DNA of 64,000 nucleotides from Actimicrobium sp. CCC2.4 (GCF_034347385.1 NZ_CP133777.1:3534001-3598000), one strand, 5' to 3'. Counted from the stretch's first letter, positions 36,149 to 45,635 are shown. Notes: a model not told the origin generated them from the letters alone. Numbers and translations: made by a program.

Positions 36149-38143
36149 TTAAGGCCGGGTGTTGGCACGCTGCCGGTCCGGCCAGTTGGCCACCTCGCGC
36201 CAACCCAGTCGCTGGACTGGTAGCGCAATCGTCGCATCCGGCGATGCGGGGGCGGGGGCGGGGGCGGGGGCAGATGAGGACGACGCAGCGGCTTGTCCGC
36301 CCAGACCCGGGCTGACGCTCGGGCTGACACCTGGCGTCAGTAGCGTGATCCGGCGTAACAGGACTGCCCCGCCCGCGGCGCTTGAGGCTGAACGGTCGAA
36401 CGACGAAAGCACCACCGGTGCAACGGGACCACCAGTGCTCGTGCGCATCACGGTCGACCCCGCCGGTGACAAACCAGTGAGCGGATCAAGAAAATACGTT
36501 CGGCCATCACCCCGATCACAGCCGTCGTTCGCCGGGATCAGCGAGCGAAAAATCAGTAGACCGTTATTGGCAAGCGCCGTCTCGACCTGCCGTTCGCCGG
36601 TACGACTTGCTTCGGGAAAGTCGAGGTACCAGCCCTTCCGGTCAGACGTCTCTGATCCATAAGTAAAGGCTGCTCCGTCGATGATGGTGCTATCGCGGCC
36701 GGACTTGCGGACTGTGCGTGCGACCAATGCTGCGCGGGAAATTACCGGCTGGCCAGGCACCGTTGTGTCATGCACCGCATACAGCGATTGAGGCGCGTGA
36801 TGGATCGCCAGCCCCTCCTCCGGTGTCAGCAAACGCCCTGTCCCGAACAAGACCAGATAGCCGCCACCGGGCGCGAACACTACACCCGGCTTCGCGACGA
36901 TGGGCTGACTTTTGCCACCGGAGTCACTCGCCGAAAATACCAGCTTCGGTGATGGCCAGGGCAGCACGCCGGTAAAGTCGAAGCGCCACAGCTTCCCGGC
37001 CAGGTCACCCGCGAAGGCAAAACGCACGGTACCGTTTTCATCCGGCACCAGGGCTGCCGCGCTCAGGCCTTCTGCGCTAGTAGCGAGCTTGAAGTAATTC
37101 ACGCCGCGCTGCCAGCGCGCACCGGCAGGTTTGTCCAGCGCCAACAGGAACAGCCCGCCCGGCTCCGTTGAAACAACGGCAAAAGAGCGACGTTCGCCCA
37201 AACGCACCCGGAAGGTGGCGATCGCCGGCATGCCGATGACAACACCCATCGCGGGATCATCGGCGTCACTGAATTCCCAGAGCGCACCTGTGCCACTGCC
37301 AAACTGGTCCGGGCGACTGACGTCCAGCGCCACCACGCCTTTGCTGCCGACTCCGGCCGCCGCGACCAGCACGGTTTTGCGGGCGCCGTTCAAGCGTACT
37401 TCCTGCATCGCCAGTTTGCCGTCAAACCAGTTGCGCGGCGCGCCGGCGGGATTGCTTGACTGACCCAGTTCCGGCAACAGGAAACCGGGTACGTAGCCGA
37501 ACAATTCAATACCGTCGGCGGCTGAAAACGCATGCAGCATGCCGTCATTGGCAGCGACATACAGCACCTCCCGCCCGCTGCCACCGGACTGGCGGACCAG
37601 CAGCGGCGTGCTGTTGAGTATCCCGCCCAATAGCGATGTGCGTGACCGGAATACGCCGCGACCGTTCACTCTTTCGGCATCGCGCTGGCCACGCAAATAA
37701 TTGATGCGCCGCTCGCCTGGTCCATCGCTGCGACCGCCGCCCGGGGCCTGATGCAAGCCTTGCTGTTGCTGTGGGCTCAAGTTCTCCCAGCGGAACTCGG
37801 TGGTATTTCCGGTAGTGCGGTCCAGCGTCCATATCTTCCGCTCTGTCGCGCTATCGCCGGATGCTGCCGGCCATTGATCGGCGGCATCCCACAGTGCTGC
37901 GCCAATCGTCACGGTGCCGTTCGAGGATGTCCCGAGCGGATATTTTTTCAGGCTGCCGGACCATGATTGCGATTCGAATCCGGCACGCCACAGCCACTTG
38001 CCGAGCGGATCGGCTGTTTGCTGGGTCACCGTGATTTCCTGCGTCCCCACGGACGTCATTGCACAGGTAAAGGATTTCAATTGTGCGCGTGCCTGACAGG
38101 TCAAACAGCACAGGAGAACGAACAGCATCCGGCCTCGCTTCAT
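36149..38143 (-). CDS. pilY1: short PilY1-type pilus adhesin/assembly protein (set 1)
   Basis: A 664-residue PilC/PilY1 homologue at the pilus tip. A Sec signal (MLFVLLCCLTCQARA) is followed directly by about 150 residues and the beta-propeller: INYLRGQRDAE, FRSRTSLLGGILNSTPLLV, LYVAANDGMLHAFSAADG, KLWRFDFTG, VLFGTGRLLT and KGWYLDFPEAS. The large N-terminal von Willebrand A part present in set 2 is missing. Four GGGGGC repeats (36248-36271) encode an Ala-Pro run near the C-terminus. It overlaps pilX by 4 bases. PilY1 proteins control pilus extension and adhesion. Confidence 0.88.
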   Translation of the reverse strand: MKRGRMLFVLLCCLTCQARAQLKSFTCAMTSVGTQEITVTQQTADPLGKWLWRAGFESQSWSGSLKKYPLGTSSNGTVTIGAALWDAADQWPAASGDSATERKIWTLDRTTGNTTEFRWENLSPQQQQGLHQAPGGGRSDGPGERRINYLRGQRDAERVNGRGVFRSRTSLLGGILNSTPLLVRQSGGSGREVLYVAANDGMLHAFSAADGIELFGYVPGFLLPELGQSSNPAGAPRNWFDGKLAMQEVRLNGARKTVLVAAAGVGSKGVVALDVSRPDQFGSGTGALWEFSDADDPAMGVVIGMPAIATFRVRLGERRSFAVVSTEPGGLFLLALDKPAGARWQRGVNYFKLATSAEGLSAAALVPDENGTVRFAFAGDLAGKLWRFDFTGVLPWPSPKLVFSASDSGGKSQPIVAKPGVVFAPGGGYLVLFGTGRLLTPEEGLAIHHAPQSLYAVHDTTVPGQPVISRAALVARTVRKSGRDSTIIDGAAFTYGSETSDRKGWYLDFPEASRTGERQVETALANNGLLIFRSLIPANDGCDRGDGRTYFLDPLTGLSPAGSTVMRTSTGGPVAPVVLSSFDRSASSAAGGAVLLRRITLLTPGVSPSVSPGLGGQAAASSSSAPAPAPAPASPDATIALPVQRLGWREVANWPDRQRANTRP
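36248..36271 (-). repeat. GGGGGC x4 hexanucleotide repeat in pilY1
   Basis: Four perfect copies of GGGGGC encode AP repeats on the reverse strand. Gain or loss of units keeps the frame but changes the linker length. Confidence 0.9.
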
Positions 38144-38757
38144 GGCAGGTTTCCCTTACGGTAAAAGGTCTGCAACACGACCTGACTGGCACTATCGGCC
38201 CCAAAACCAATCGCCGAGATCCGGTAAAAATAGTCGGGCTGTTCGGCGCTCTGTCCGGCCTGCCGGTAAGGCAGCAGCTCGATCAGGTACCGCGGAAGCC
38301 GGGCGGGCAACGCGCCTGCACCGGTTTGCATGGCGCGACCGGTGAAGCGGCCGTAAGACACCGCTACGTCGCTGTCGCCGGTATCCGCCTGCGCAGACGG
38401 GCCGAGCTGTAACCAGCTGGGATGACTGGCGTCAGCAGACTGCCGGCACAAACCCTGATGCAGGTTGGTATTGCCAACCTGACAGGGATCGCCGACGGCA
38501 TTCGGAAACCCTGCCTTGCTGTTGCGCGCGAACAGGTCGCTGCGTGACAGATGCGGGTCGGGCGATCCTTCGATATCGAGCTCGGCATCCAGCAAACCCG
38601 CCTCGGCTGCCTGGAAGGCGATTTCGCGATCGCGATAACTGCGCGCGGCTTTCTGGTCCTGCAGCCCGATCTGCACCGCAGTCAATGCCAGCAGGGACAC
38701 GGCCATCAGCCAGACCAGAACGATCACCAGCGCGATTCCGTTTTGCAGGTTCTTCAT
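38140..38757 (-). CDS. pilX: PilX-type pilus assembly protein (set 1)
   Basis: A 205-residue PilX homologue. The N-terminus NGIALVIVLVWLMAVSLLALTAVQIG is the hydrophobic helix of PilX, which has no Phe/Glu class-III leader of the usual kind. It continues SYRDREIAFQAAEAGLLDAELDIEG, the PilX signature. Cysteines in DPCQVG and GLCRQS may form a disulfide. It overlaps pilW by 4 bases upstream and pilY1 by 4 bases downstream, so expression is tightly coupled. It belongs to the minor-pilin priming complex. Confidence 0.9.
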   Translation of the reverse strand: MKNLQNGIALVIVLVWLMAVSLLALTAVQIGLQDQKAARSYRDREIAFQAAEAGLLDAELDIEGSPDPHLSRSDLFARNSKAGFPNAVGDPCQVGNTNLHQGLCRQSADASHPSWLQLGPSAQADTGDSDVAVSYGRFTGRAMQTGAGALPARLPRYLIELLPYRQAGQSAEQPDYFYRISAIGFGADSASQVVLQTFYRKGNLP

Positions 38758-39722
38758 CGTGGCATCGCCAAAGTGGCATTGCGAACACGCACCGTTGCCG
38801 TGAATAGCTTGCGCAACCGGTTCCGTTCTCTGGCTGGCAATTCGCTTTCAACAAGACGGGTTCCCGGATCGTTGGCCGCCTGCTGGCTGGCATAAGGACT
38901 ACCGAACAAGTCGACCACCTGATCCAGCGCATCGGTGCGCACGGGGCGCATGCTGCGTACCAGCAGCGCAATCCGGATGTCGGTGATTTTTTTCCAGTGT
39001 GTCTGGCGATTGCGGTCCTGTGCGCGCTGCTCCGGCGTGGCACCGGACAAGGCCAGTTGCTGATCCAGCGCATCAATCTGGGACGCGGTGAGGAAGCGCG
39101 TCGGCAGCGCGGCCCTATCGGGTGCGACGCCGTACAACACCTGGAAGGCTTCGACGCCACGGACGATGGCGGCTGACGACCAGCTGCTGTGACCACGGTA
39201 CTTGCAATGCAATTCAGGCTCGCCGCGCGCATCCCGTGCAACGAAAAAGATGCTCCAGCCCGACAACTGCCCGGGGCTGGCTGTAGCCGGGATGCCGACA
39301 TTAAACCCGGCGCAATCCACCACCGAACCGTCGTCGGCACCGGCAAAACGCAAGGCCAGCACGTCGCTACCGTTGACCGCTCCGGGCATCGCCTGTTCGA
39401 TACCCTGCGTGCCGGCCTTGAGCGAGCGGACATCGAGACCGCTGATCGCCGCCCCGGACCCGTCATTGCCTTGTTCAAGTACGGCAGATCGGGCGAGGTC
39501 CGACGACCCGCTCTGACGCACTGCACGAGTGATGCTTTCTATTGCATACCGACCCGCCTCCGATACCTCGACATGACCTTCCTGCAGATCGTAAGCGCGA
39601 CGCGCAGCCAGAAATACGGTTGCGGCGATACCGATAACGAGCAAGCCAAGCACCAGTCCGATCATCACTTCGATGAGGCTGACGCCACGCTGCGAGCCGG
39701 ACCGCGTGTGGCTATTCAACAT
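38754..39722 (-). CDS. pilW: PilW-type minor pilin (set 1)
   Basis: A 322-residue PilW. The leader ends before VSLIEVMIGLVLGLLVIGIAATVFLAARR, with Glu at +5 of the mature pilin. EVSEAGRYAIESITRAVRQSG is the conserved next segment. The C-terminal domain has VEAFQVLYGVAPD and ITDIRIALLVRSMRPV. It overlaps pilV by 11 bases and pilX by 4. PilW is part of the pilus-tip complex with PilV, PilX and PilY1. Confidence 0.92.
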   Translation of the reverse strand: MLNSHTRSGSQRGVSLIEVMIGLVLGLLVIGIAATVFLAARRAYDLQEGHVEVSEAGRYAIESITRAVRQSGSSDLARSAVLEQGNDGSGAAISGLDVRSLKAGTQGIEQAMPGAVNGSDVLALRFAGADDGSVVDCAGFNVGIPATASPGQLSGWSIFFVARDARGEPELHCKYRGHSSWSSAAIVRGVEAFQVLYGVAPDRAALPTRFLTASQIDALDQQLALSGATPEQRAQDRNRQTHWKKITDIRIALLVRSMRPVRTDALDQVVDLFGSPYASQQAANDPGTRLVESELPARERNRLRKLFTATVRVRNATLAMPR

Positions 39723-40245
39723 GCATTACCAGCTGCGGGACGCTGGCTCCAGCAAACCCGCCACGATCCTGCCAGCCCAGCTTGATCCAGAGCGGCGCAT
39801 TTAACGCTGGCCCGGCATCGCATTCCCAGCGCAGCGCATTGACGCCGGTCTGCCATGGCGTCGTATCTCGACAGATGCGTACCCTCCCTGCCGGTAATCG
39901 CGCCTTGATGCGGGCACTCCACTCATCGCGCAGCGATGCGACCAGTTGCGTCGCAGTGCATGCGCCGGCAAGGCCAAAGCAAGTTGTTGCCGGCATCCCT
40001 GACACCGGAGATGACGTCACGGTATCGTAGTCAAATTGCGCCAGCGCCATGATGTTGCTGCGGCCACGCAGCTGGTCGGCCATGTCGCTAGCCAGTTGCA
40101 GGGCGACCGATTCGGCGTCGACTTGCTGCGCGACACGCACGGAAGAAAGCAGCAACGCCAGCACACCAAGCACGCCAAGTGCGAGCACCAGCAGCGCTAT
40201 CAATACTTCCAGCAGGGTGAATCCACCGATACAAGATGAGCGCAT
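39712..40245 (-). CDS. pilV: PilV-type minor pilin (set 1)
   Basis: A 177-residue PilV, first gene of set 1. MRSSCIGG then FTLLEVLIALLVLALGVLGVLALLLSS is the prepilin N-terminus. VALQLASDMADQLRGRSN and WSARIKARLPAGRVRICRD follow, as in PilV. The frame opens 30 codons earlier but ATG at 40245 gives a normal short leader; no clear ribosome site is seen. The thiL gene starts 190 bases away on the other strand, so the gap holds both promoters. Confidence 0.9.
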   Translation of the reverse strand: MRSSCIGGFTLLEVLIALLVLALGVLGVLALLLSSVRVAQQVDAESVALQLASDMADQLRGRSNIMALAQFDYDTVTSSPVSGMPATTCFGLAGACTATQLVASLRDEWSARIKARLPAGRVRICRDTTPWQTGVNALRWECDAGPALNAPLWIKLGWQDRGGFAGASVPQLVMHVE

Positions 40246-40435
40246 GTGAAAGGATGAAGAGTTTGTAGAGCGAGCAAGCTTACTAAAAACTGAGTACTGG
40301 AAATTGAACTGTCGACAAGGTTTGAGACAACGCAATCAACCCCGCTCCGGCCTGGATATCGACGTGGCAAATTACAAACGACATCGCCCTGCAAACCAGC
40401 GTTTCACCGCAGCGCCGGTTGGGTACAATGCGGCC

Positions 40436-41398
40436 ATGTCCGAATTCGATTTGATCGCCCGCTATTTCACCCGCCCTGATCGCGGCCATCCTTCCGTTCT
40501 GCTCGGTGTCGGCGATGATTGTGCACTGCTCCGGCCTGTGCGGCTGCAGCAAGCCATTTCGATGGACATGCTGGTGGAGGGACGTCACTTTCTGCCAGGT
40601 GCGGATCCGGTGGCGCTGGGTCACAAATGCCTGGCCGTGAATTTATCGGATCTGGCAGCCATGGGCGCGCGACCGATCGCCTTCACGCTGGCGCTAGCCT
40701 TGCCCGCCATCGATGAGAGCTGGCTGCAGGGTTTTTCGGCGGGCCTGTTTGCACTGGCGGACCAGCATGACTGTGCGTTAATCGGCGGCGATACGACAAA
40801 GGGACCACTGACCATCTGCATCACGGTCTTTGGTGAACTTGTTACAGCTGGTGCGCTGCTGCGCAGTGCGGCACGGGCAGGCGACGACATCTGGGTCTCG
40901 GGCACGCTCGGGGATGCCCGCCTGGCGCTGGCCTATCGGCTGGGCGAACTCAAGCTTGACGCAAGCACGCTGGCACAATGCACGCCGCGCATGGACCGTC
41001 CCACTCCGCGCAATGCCTTGGGCATCGCGCTGGTCGGCGTGGCGCATGCGGCCATCGATATCTCGGATGGGCTGGGAGGGGACCTCGGACATATCCTGAC
41101 GTGCTCCGGAGCCGGTGCCACCATTGATGTCGATGCACTGCCCGCAGGTCCGGCACTGGCCAGCCAGTCGATCGCGCTACGACGCGCGTATTGCGTGGCC
41201 GGCGGCGACGACTACGAGCTTTGTTTCACGGCACCGCGCGCCAATCGGCAGGCCGTCCTCGATGCCGGGCGCGACACGCACACCAATGTCACCCGGATCG
41301 GCAGCATCGATCCATTGCCGGGTCTGCGACTGACAGACCGTTCCGGCATCGCGCTTGATCTGAACACTCCATCCTTCGACCACTTCACCACACCATGA
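40436..41398 (+). CDS. thiL: thiamine-monophosphate kinase
   Basis: A 320-residue ThiL, which phosphorylates thiamine phosphate to the active cofactor. MSEFDLIARYFTR at 40436 is the family start. VGDDCALL, SMDMLVEGRHF, LAVNLSDLAAMGARP, LIGGDTTKGPLTI and AIDISDGLGGDLGHIL supply ATP, metal and substrate residues; GGDDYELCFT is also typical. A TACAAT -10-like element lies just 7 bases before the ATG, so the message may be nearly leaderless. It overlaps pgpA by 4 bases, as in many Burkholderiales. Confidence 0.95.
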   Translation: MSEFDLIARYFTRPDRGHPSVLLGVGDDCALLRPVRLQQAISMDMLVEGRHFLPGADPVALGHKCLAVNLSDLAAMGARPIAFTLALALPAIDESWLQGFSAGLFALADQHDCALIGGDTTKGPLTICITVFGELVTAGALLRSAARAGDDIWVSGTLGDARLALAYRLGELKLDASTLAQCTPRMDRPTPRNALGIALVGVAHAAIDISDGLGGDLGHILTCSGAGATIDVDALPAGPALASQSIALRRAYCVAGGDDYELCFTAPRANRQAVLDAGRDTHTNVTRIGSIDPLPGLRLTDRSGIALDLNTPSFDHFTTP

Positions 41399-41895
41399 CT
41401 CCTCCTATCAAAAGGCCTACCGGGCAATTCATGCTGGCCCATCCGGCACACTTGATCGCGCAAGGTCTCGGCAGCGGCTTGTCGCCCATCATGCCCGGCA
41501 CCAGCGGTACCCTGTTCGGCTGGCTGACGTTTCATTTGATGAGCCAGCGCTGGCCGGATTTTTTTACCGCTACGAACTGGGCGATCGTCATCGTGGCGGG
41601 ATTTTTGATCGGGACCTGGGCTTGCGAAAAAACGGGACGTGATCTGGGTGTCGCCGATCACGGCAGCATGGTGATCGATGAAATCATTGCGTTCTGGCTC
41701 GTGCTGCTGTTGCTGGCACCGGCTGATTTCACTACCCAATGCTGGGCATTTTTATGTTTCCGTTTTTTTGATATGGTCAAACCGCCGCCTATCGGCTACT
41801 TTGACCGGCACTTGAAGGGTGGTTTCGGCGTGATGTGGGACGATATTGTCGCTGCATTTTTTACGCTGCTGACATTTGCTTTCTGGCGGATGTAA
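41395..41895 (+). CDS. pgpA: phosphatidylglycerophosphatase A
   Basis: A 166-residue PgpA that dephosphorylates phosphatidylglycerol phosphate at the inner membrane. AHLIAQGLGSGLSPIMPGTSGTL is the conserved N-terminal motif. GRDLGVADHGSMVIDEIIAFW carries the metal-binding DEI, and FRFFDMVKPPPIGYFDRHLKGGFGVMWDDIVAA is diagnostic. Hydrophobic helices cover about 58-75 and 95-115. It overlaps thiL by 4 bases. In related genomes pncC and pyrF often follow directly; here about 7 kb of accessory genes come between. Confidence 0.95.
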   Translation: MTPPIKRPTGQFMLAHPAHLIAQGLGSGLSPIMPGTSGTLFGWLTFHLMSQRWPDFFTATNWAIVIVAGFLIGTWACEKTGRDLGVADHGSMVIDEIIAFWLVLLLLAPADFTTQCWAFLCFRFFDMVKPPPIGYFDRHLKGGFGVMWDDIVAAFFTLLTFAFWRM

Positions 41896-41907
41896 TTCCA
41901 TCGACTA

Positions 41908-41939
41908 GCGGCACGGTGCCGCACTGCGCACCGTGCCGC
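41908..41939. terminator. strong hairpin between convergent genes
   Basis: GCGGCACGGTGC and GCACCGTGCCGC form a perfect 12-bp stem with an 8-base loop between pgpA and the convergent cache-protein gene. No T run follows on either strand, so it may work as an RNA-stabilising 3' end rather than a classical terminator. Confidence 0.55.
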
Positions 41940-41950
41940 GAGGCAATACC

Positions 41951-42418
41951 TTACTTGTAGACGCCGCTACCCAGGATCACATCCCCCACTTTCTCGACGT
42001 AGCTGGTTTTGGCTTCGACCGCCTTGGTCAGCGGGTTGGCCCACTTGTAGTCCACCCAGCCACTACCGGTCTTGCTATTGGCCACTTCGATGAAATTCTT
42101 GACGATCGCCTTGCCATCCGCGTCGCGCAAATCGAGGAGATTCTTGCCTATCAGTTTAGGATTGGCACCATGGGCCAGATTGGTCCCATCGCCGCCGGCG
42201 CTATACGCAAAAATATACAAGTCGCGGTCTACAAACGGGCCATCGGTCTTGCTGAACTCGGCGAATGCTTTCTCTTTTCCATTTTCTTTCAGATAAGCAG
42301 CTGCCTTCTTCACTAGCGCAACGGCTTCGTCACGCGAACCTTTTTCAGCCGCCATGGCAGTACTCGTCATCAACAAAGCAAACAGGCTCAAAACAAAACT
42401 TTTCAGCAGATATTTCAT
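41951..42418 (-). CDS. exported single-cache domain protein
   Basis: A 155-residue periplasmic protein. Residues 1-23 are a Sec signal (FVLSLFALLMTSTAMAA). The rest is one sCache-type ligand-binding domain: EAVALVKKAAAYLKENGKEKAFAEF, DGPFVDRDLYIFAYSAGGDGTNLAHG, NPKLIGKNLLDLRDADGKAI and SGWVDYKWANPLT. Such free-standing domains may bind small ligands and present them to chemoreceptors or kinases. Ligand unknown. It is monocistronic and marks the start of the accessory stretch after pgpA. Confidence 0.87.
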   Translation of the reverse strand: MKYLLKSFVLSLFALLMTSTAMAAEKGSRDEAVALVKKAAAYLKENGKEKAFAEFSKTDGPFVDRDLYIFAYSAGGDGTNLAHGANPKLIGKNLLDLRDADGKAIVKNFIEVANSKTGSGWVDYKWANPLTKAVEAKTSYVEKVGDVILGSGVYK

Positions 42419-42770
42419 GGGTATGTCCTCAGGTTGTTTTTGGATTTAGTCGCTTGGCGCAGGTCGTGCACCAGTTGCAGCATGCCGCTCCTGAAATGAC
42501 GGATAGTCGTATCAAGCCTGCGACACCATGCCCGGAGCCAATGCTTGAACACCGGCTCACGATCAAAATATTAATGGATACAATTGCATCCCATAGTGAG
42601 GAATCACAAACAAATCGTCTTGTTTAACCCAAAAAAATATGCTCACTTATTAAAAAAAGAGACTTCTAAATATGCGAGAAAAATACGTTTCCGAAAATAC
42701 TTTACCAATAAATTACAATTGAAATTCGATCAAAAATTCTTAACATGTAACTCCACTATTGGAAACCGTG
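42419..42770. other. intergenic region between cache and regulator genes
   Basis: About 350 bases hold the divergent promoters of the cache protein and winged-helix gene. The half near the regulator (42560-42760) is very AT-rich compared with its surroundings, typical of H-NS-bound or transferred DNA. No gene was seen. Confidence 0.5.
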
Positions 42771-43343
42771 ATGACCAAAGAAATATCGAAACTAAAAACA
42801 GATGACTCTCCGACGTCCCTTCCCGCACCAACACGCCAGACAAAAGTACCGATCGTGTCCTCATCGCACCTTGCTTCAGGACGAAGCGCGGAACTGAGCG
42901 AGTTCGAGTTCGGGCTGATTATCGCCAGCAACGCTTTCAACCGCTGGGCGGTGCGCTGTATTTCTGCCGTCGGCATGAAAGATATGACGATTACGGATGT
43001 TCTGGTGTTGCACCACATTAATCATCGCGCACGTGAAAAAAAACTCGCCGACATTGCTTTCATCCTCAATATTGAAGACACGCATGTGGTGAACTATTCA
43101 TTGAAAAAGCTGCAGGCACTCGGCCTCGTGCAAACCGAGAAGCGCGGAAAAGAAGTGCTGTATTCGACCAACGAGGCTGGTCAGGATGTCTGCCGGCGCT
43201 ACTTTGAAATCCGCGAGCAGGTGCTGGTATCCGGGCTCAGCGGCGACGGCACCGAGAGTTTTGAGTTGAGCGAACTGGCCCGCTTCCTGCGCATCCTGTC
43301 GGGCTTGTACGAACAGGCGGCGCGATCGGCAACGTCGCTCTGA
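42771..43343 (+). CDS. MarR-like winged-helix regulator
   Basis: A 190-residue predicted transcription regulator. ATG at 42771 has GGAAA 6 bases upstream; TTG and GTG codons lie just before it. The first 45 residues are polar and disordered. The core is FEFGLIIASNAFNRWAVRCISAV, MTITDVLVLHHINHR and a winged helix-turn-helix (KKLADIAFILNIEDTHVVNYSLKKLQALGLVQTEKRG-like stretch at about 88-127), with EVLYSTNEAGQDVCRRY as the wing. Its place between a cache protein and feo genes gives no clear target. Confidence 0.82.
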   Translation: MTKEISKLKTDDSPTSLPAPTRQTKVPIVSSSHLASGRSAELSEFEFGLIIASNAFNRWAVRCISAVGMKDMTITDVLVLHHINHRAREKKLADIAFILNIEDTHVVNYSLKKLQALGLVQTEKRGKEVLYSTNEAGQDVCRRYFEIREQVLVSGLSGDGTESFELSELARFLRILSGLYEQAARSATSL

Positions 43344-43345
43344 CC

Positions 43346-45132
43346 TCAGTATCCGAAGGCCCGGGCAGAGCGATAAAACACGAAGCTGATGACCCAGGCC
43401 AGCGTCAGCGGCCAAACCAGCGCAAGCAGCGTGAACGATCTGCTGCGTGACTCGGTGCGTATCGTCGCTATCGTCGACAGGCAAGGCGTGTAGATCAACG
43501 TAAAGAGCATGAAGCTGTAGGCCTGCACCCAGTCGATCTGATGGGCCATCGTCGTCATCAGCGCGCCGCCGTCCATGCCGTAAATGACAGCGAGCGAACC
43601 GATCACGATTTCTTTGGCGACGAAGCCGAAAATCAGTGCAATCGCGAGCTGCATGTTGATGCCGATCGGATCGAGGACCGGTGCCAGGCTGGTGCCGAGC
43701 CAGCCCGCAATCGTGCCGCTGCTGGCCGGAGCCACATTGGTCGGGAAATTCGTCAGCACATAGACCAGCACCACCCCGATGATGATGAACTTGGTAGCGC
43801 GATGCATGAAGTGGTGCACTTCCTGCCAGCCGCGCAAGGCCATCTGGCGCCAGGTGGGAAACCGGTATGGCGGCATTTCGAGGATGAACGGCTCACTGTT
43901 GGCAAACTTTGATTTGAACAATAGCGCGCTCAGTAGCGTCGTGGCAAAACTCATCATGTACAGGCTGAACAACACCAGCGGCGCCTGGGTCGGTGTGAAC
44001 AGGGCCGCGATGAAAAAACGAATACCTGCAATCGCGCCGAACATAGCGAAAACGGGATCACCAGCATCGTCAGCAGGCGCAAGGGCCTGGAACGCATGAC
44101 CCGCGTCCCCATCAGGGCGGGCACGTTACAGCCGAAACCCATCAACACCATCACGAAACTGCGACCATCCAGTCCCATCCTGGCCATCAGCGCGTCCATC
44201 AAAAATGCCGCGCGCGACAGGTAACCGCTATCCTCCACCAATGCCATGAACAGGAAAAACAGCACAATCAGCGGAACGAAACTGGCGACCGTACCTACCC
44301 CGTTATAAATTCCATCAAGCAACAGACCGGTGACGGGGGCTGGCAAGGCCGATAGCAACGGTTCCAGCGCGGTGGTCCGTATCAGCTGGAACAACCACGC
44401 AAGGCCATCCTGGATAGGCTTGCCCAGAATGAAAATCCCCTGGAACAACAAGAACATGATGAAGAAAAAAATCGGCAAGCCGGCCACGGGATGCAACAGC
44501 ACGCGGTCCATCCGCTGGGTCAGTTGATCCGATGCATGCGCAGGTATTTGCACCGCAGTGCTCATGACCTGCGCCATCGCCTCCTCGAGAGCAGGCTCGG
44601 CTAATGGTGAGCTGGCAAGATTGACGGTGACAGGCGGTCGATTGCCGTTCAACTCTTTTTGGATGAGCTGATAGCCGTTCTGATACCCGTTGCCATACTT
44701 GGCCGAAATCAGTGCGACAGGGCAATCAAGAAAGCTCGACAGTTGCTCGGTGTCAATCGTGATGCCGAGTTTTTTAGCTTCATCAGACATGTTCAGCAGC
44801 ACCACCATTGGCACGCCGAGGTGTTTCAGTTGCAGTACCAGGCTGAGTTGCCGCTCGATTTGCGCGGTATTGATCACCACCAGCGCCAGGTCGACCGGAT
44901 TGAGTGACAAGAACCGGCGCACTACTTCCTCATCTTCAGAAAATCCCTGCAAATCGTAAATACCGGGCAAGTCGATTGCTTCGACCATGCTGGAGCCGAT
45001 CAGGACTTTTGCACCCAGCAAATCGACCGTGACACCGGGCCAGTTTCCAACCCGCGCCGACGCACCGGTCAGGCGGTTGAAGAACGTGGATTTGCCGGCA
45101 TTGGGCATTCCCAGCAGGGCAATGCGTTTCAT
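43346..45132 (-). pseudogene. feoB: ferrous iron transporter FeoB, frameshifted
   Basis: FeoB is split into two frames. The first (from ATG at 45132) has the G domain: GMPNAGKSTFFNRLTG (P-loop), DLPGIYDLQGFSEDE, VVINTAQIERQL and LLNMSDEAKK. The membrane core follows (VASFVPLIVLFFLFMALVEDSGYLSR, GFGCNVPALMGTR). The frame is lost near 44013-44018, an A6 run (T6 on the coding strand); one added T would join it to the second frame (FFIAALFTPTQAPLVLFSLY to FVFYRSARAFGY, ending 43346). The repaired protein would have 595 residues. The overlap with feoA is ATGA. It may be a true mutation, slippage variant or sequence error. Confidence 0.88.
44013..44018 (-). other. homopolymer at the feoB frameshift
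   Basis: A run of six A on the given strand (six T in the coding strand). One extra base here restores a continuous FeoB frame reading F-V-F-F-I-A-A. Confidence 0.75.
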
Positions 45133-45395
45133 GTGCCGGCCGTGTCGTCGACCGGTACGACTTGCACGCGCGCCGCTTCGCTTTTTCTGAGCATGAGGTC
45201 GGTGGTCCCGACGCGGACATGCAACGGTCCTGAAAAAGCTGCAGACCGCAGCAACTGGACCTGCTTGCCGATACGCAAGCCCATCGCAGTCAGGCGCAGG
45301 TAAAGTTCGTTGTGGGCATCCAGTCCGGAAATAATCGCGAACTGGCCGGCATGCAAGGACGAGAGAAGCGTTGAAAAGGGAACAGAGGGGCGCAT
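45129..45395 (-). CDS. feoA: ferrous iron transport protein A
   Basis: An 88-residue SH3-like FeoA that assists FeoB at the cytoplasmic face. LLSSLHAGQFAIISGLDAHNELYLRLTAMGLRIGKQVQ and DLMLRKSEAARVQVVPV match the family pattern; the TAMGLRIG segment is typical. The stop overlaps the feoB start by 4 bases. A Fur-box-like sequence lies about 12 bases upstream of its ATG, so iron repression is likely. Confidence 0.9.
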   Translation of the reverse strand: MRPSVPFSTLLSSLHAGQFAIISGLDAHNELYLRLTAMGLRIGKQVQLLRSAAFSGPLHVRVGTTDLMLRKSEAARVQVVPVDDTAGT

Positions 45396-45406
45396 GGTGC
45401 ATCAGT

Positions 45407-45430
45407 CAGATGAGAATGATTCCGATTATG
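45407..45430. promoter_or_regulatory. possible Fur box upstream of feoA
   Basis: GATGAGAATGATTCCGATTA resembles the Fur consensus GATAATGATAATCATTATC in its GANAATGATTNN core, placed 12-35 bases upstream of the feoA ATG. Fur control of feo operons is well known; the site itself is a by-eye match. Confidence 0.45.
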
Positions 45431-45635
45431 GCACTAGTTGCATTTTCGCGCTAGCCGCTGTTCCCTGCCGCAACTTCACCAATCCGGCGGTACGACGGCA
45501 TCCGGATGTTGTCAGCATTGCCATCGGTTGATGGAACCGGCTTGTCATTACTGCCACCAAACTTGGACCGCACGAGAAATATCGCCAACTCTTCATTTCA
45601 GATTCGAGCGACAAACGACTCATCAGGAGCTTCAA

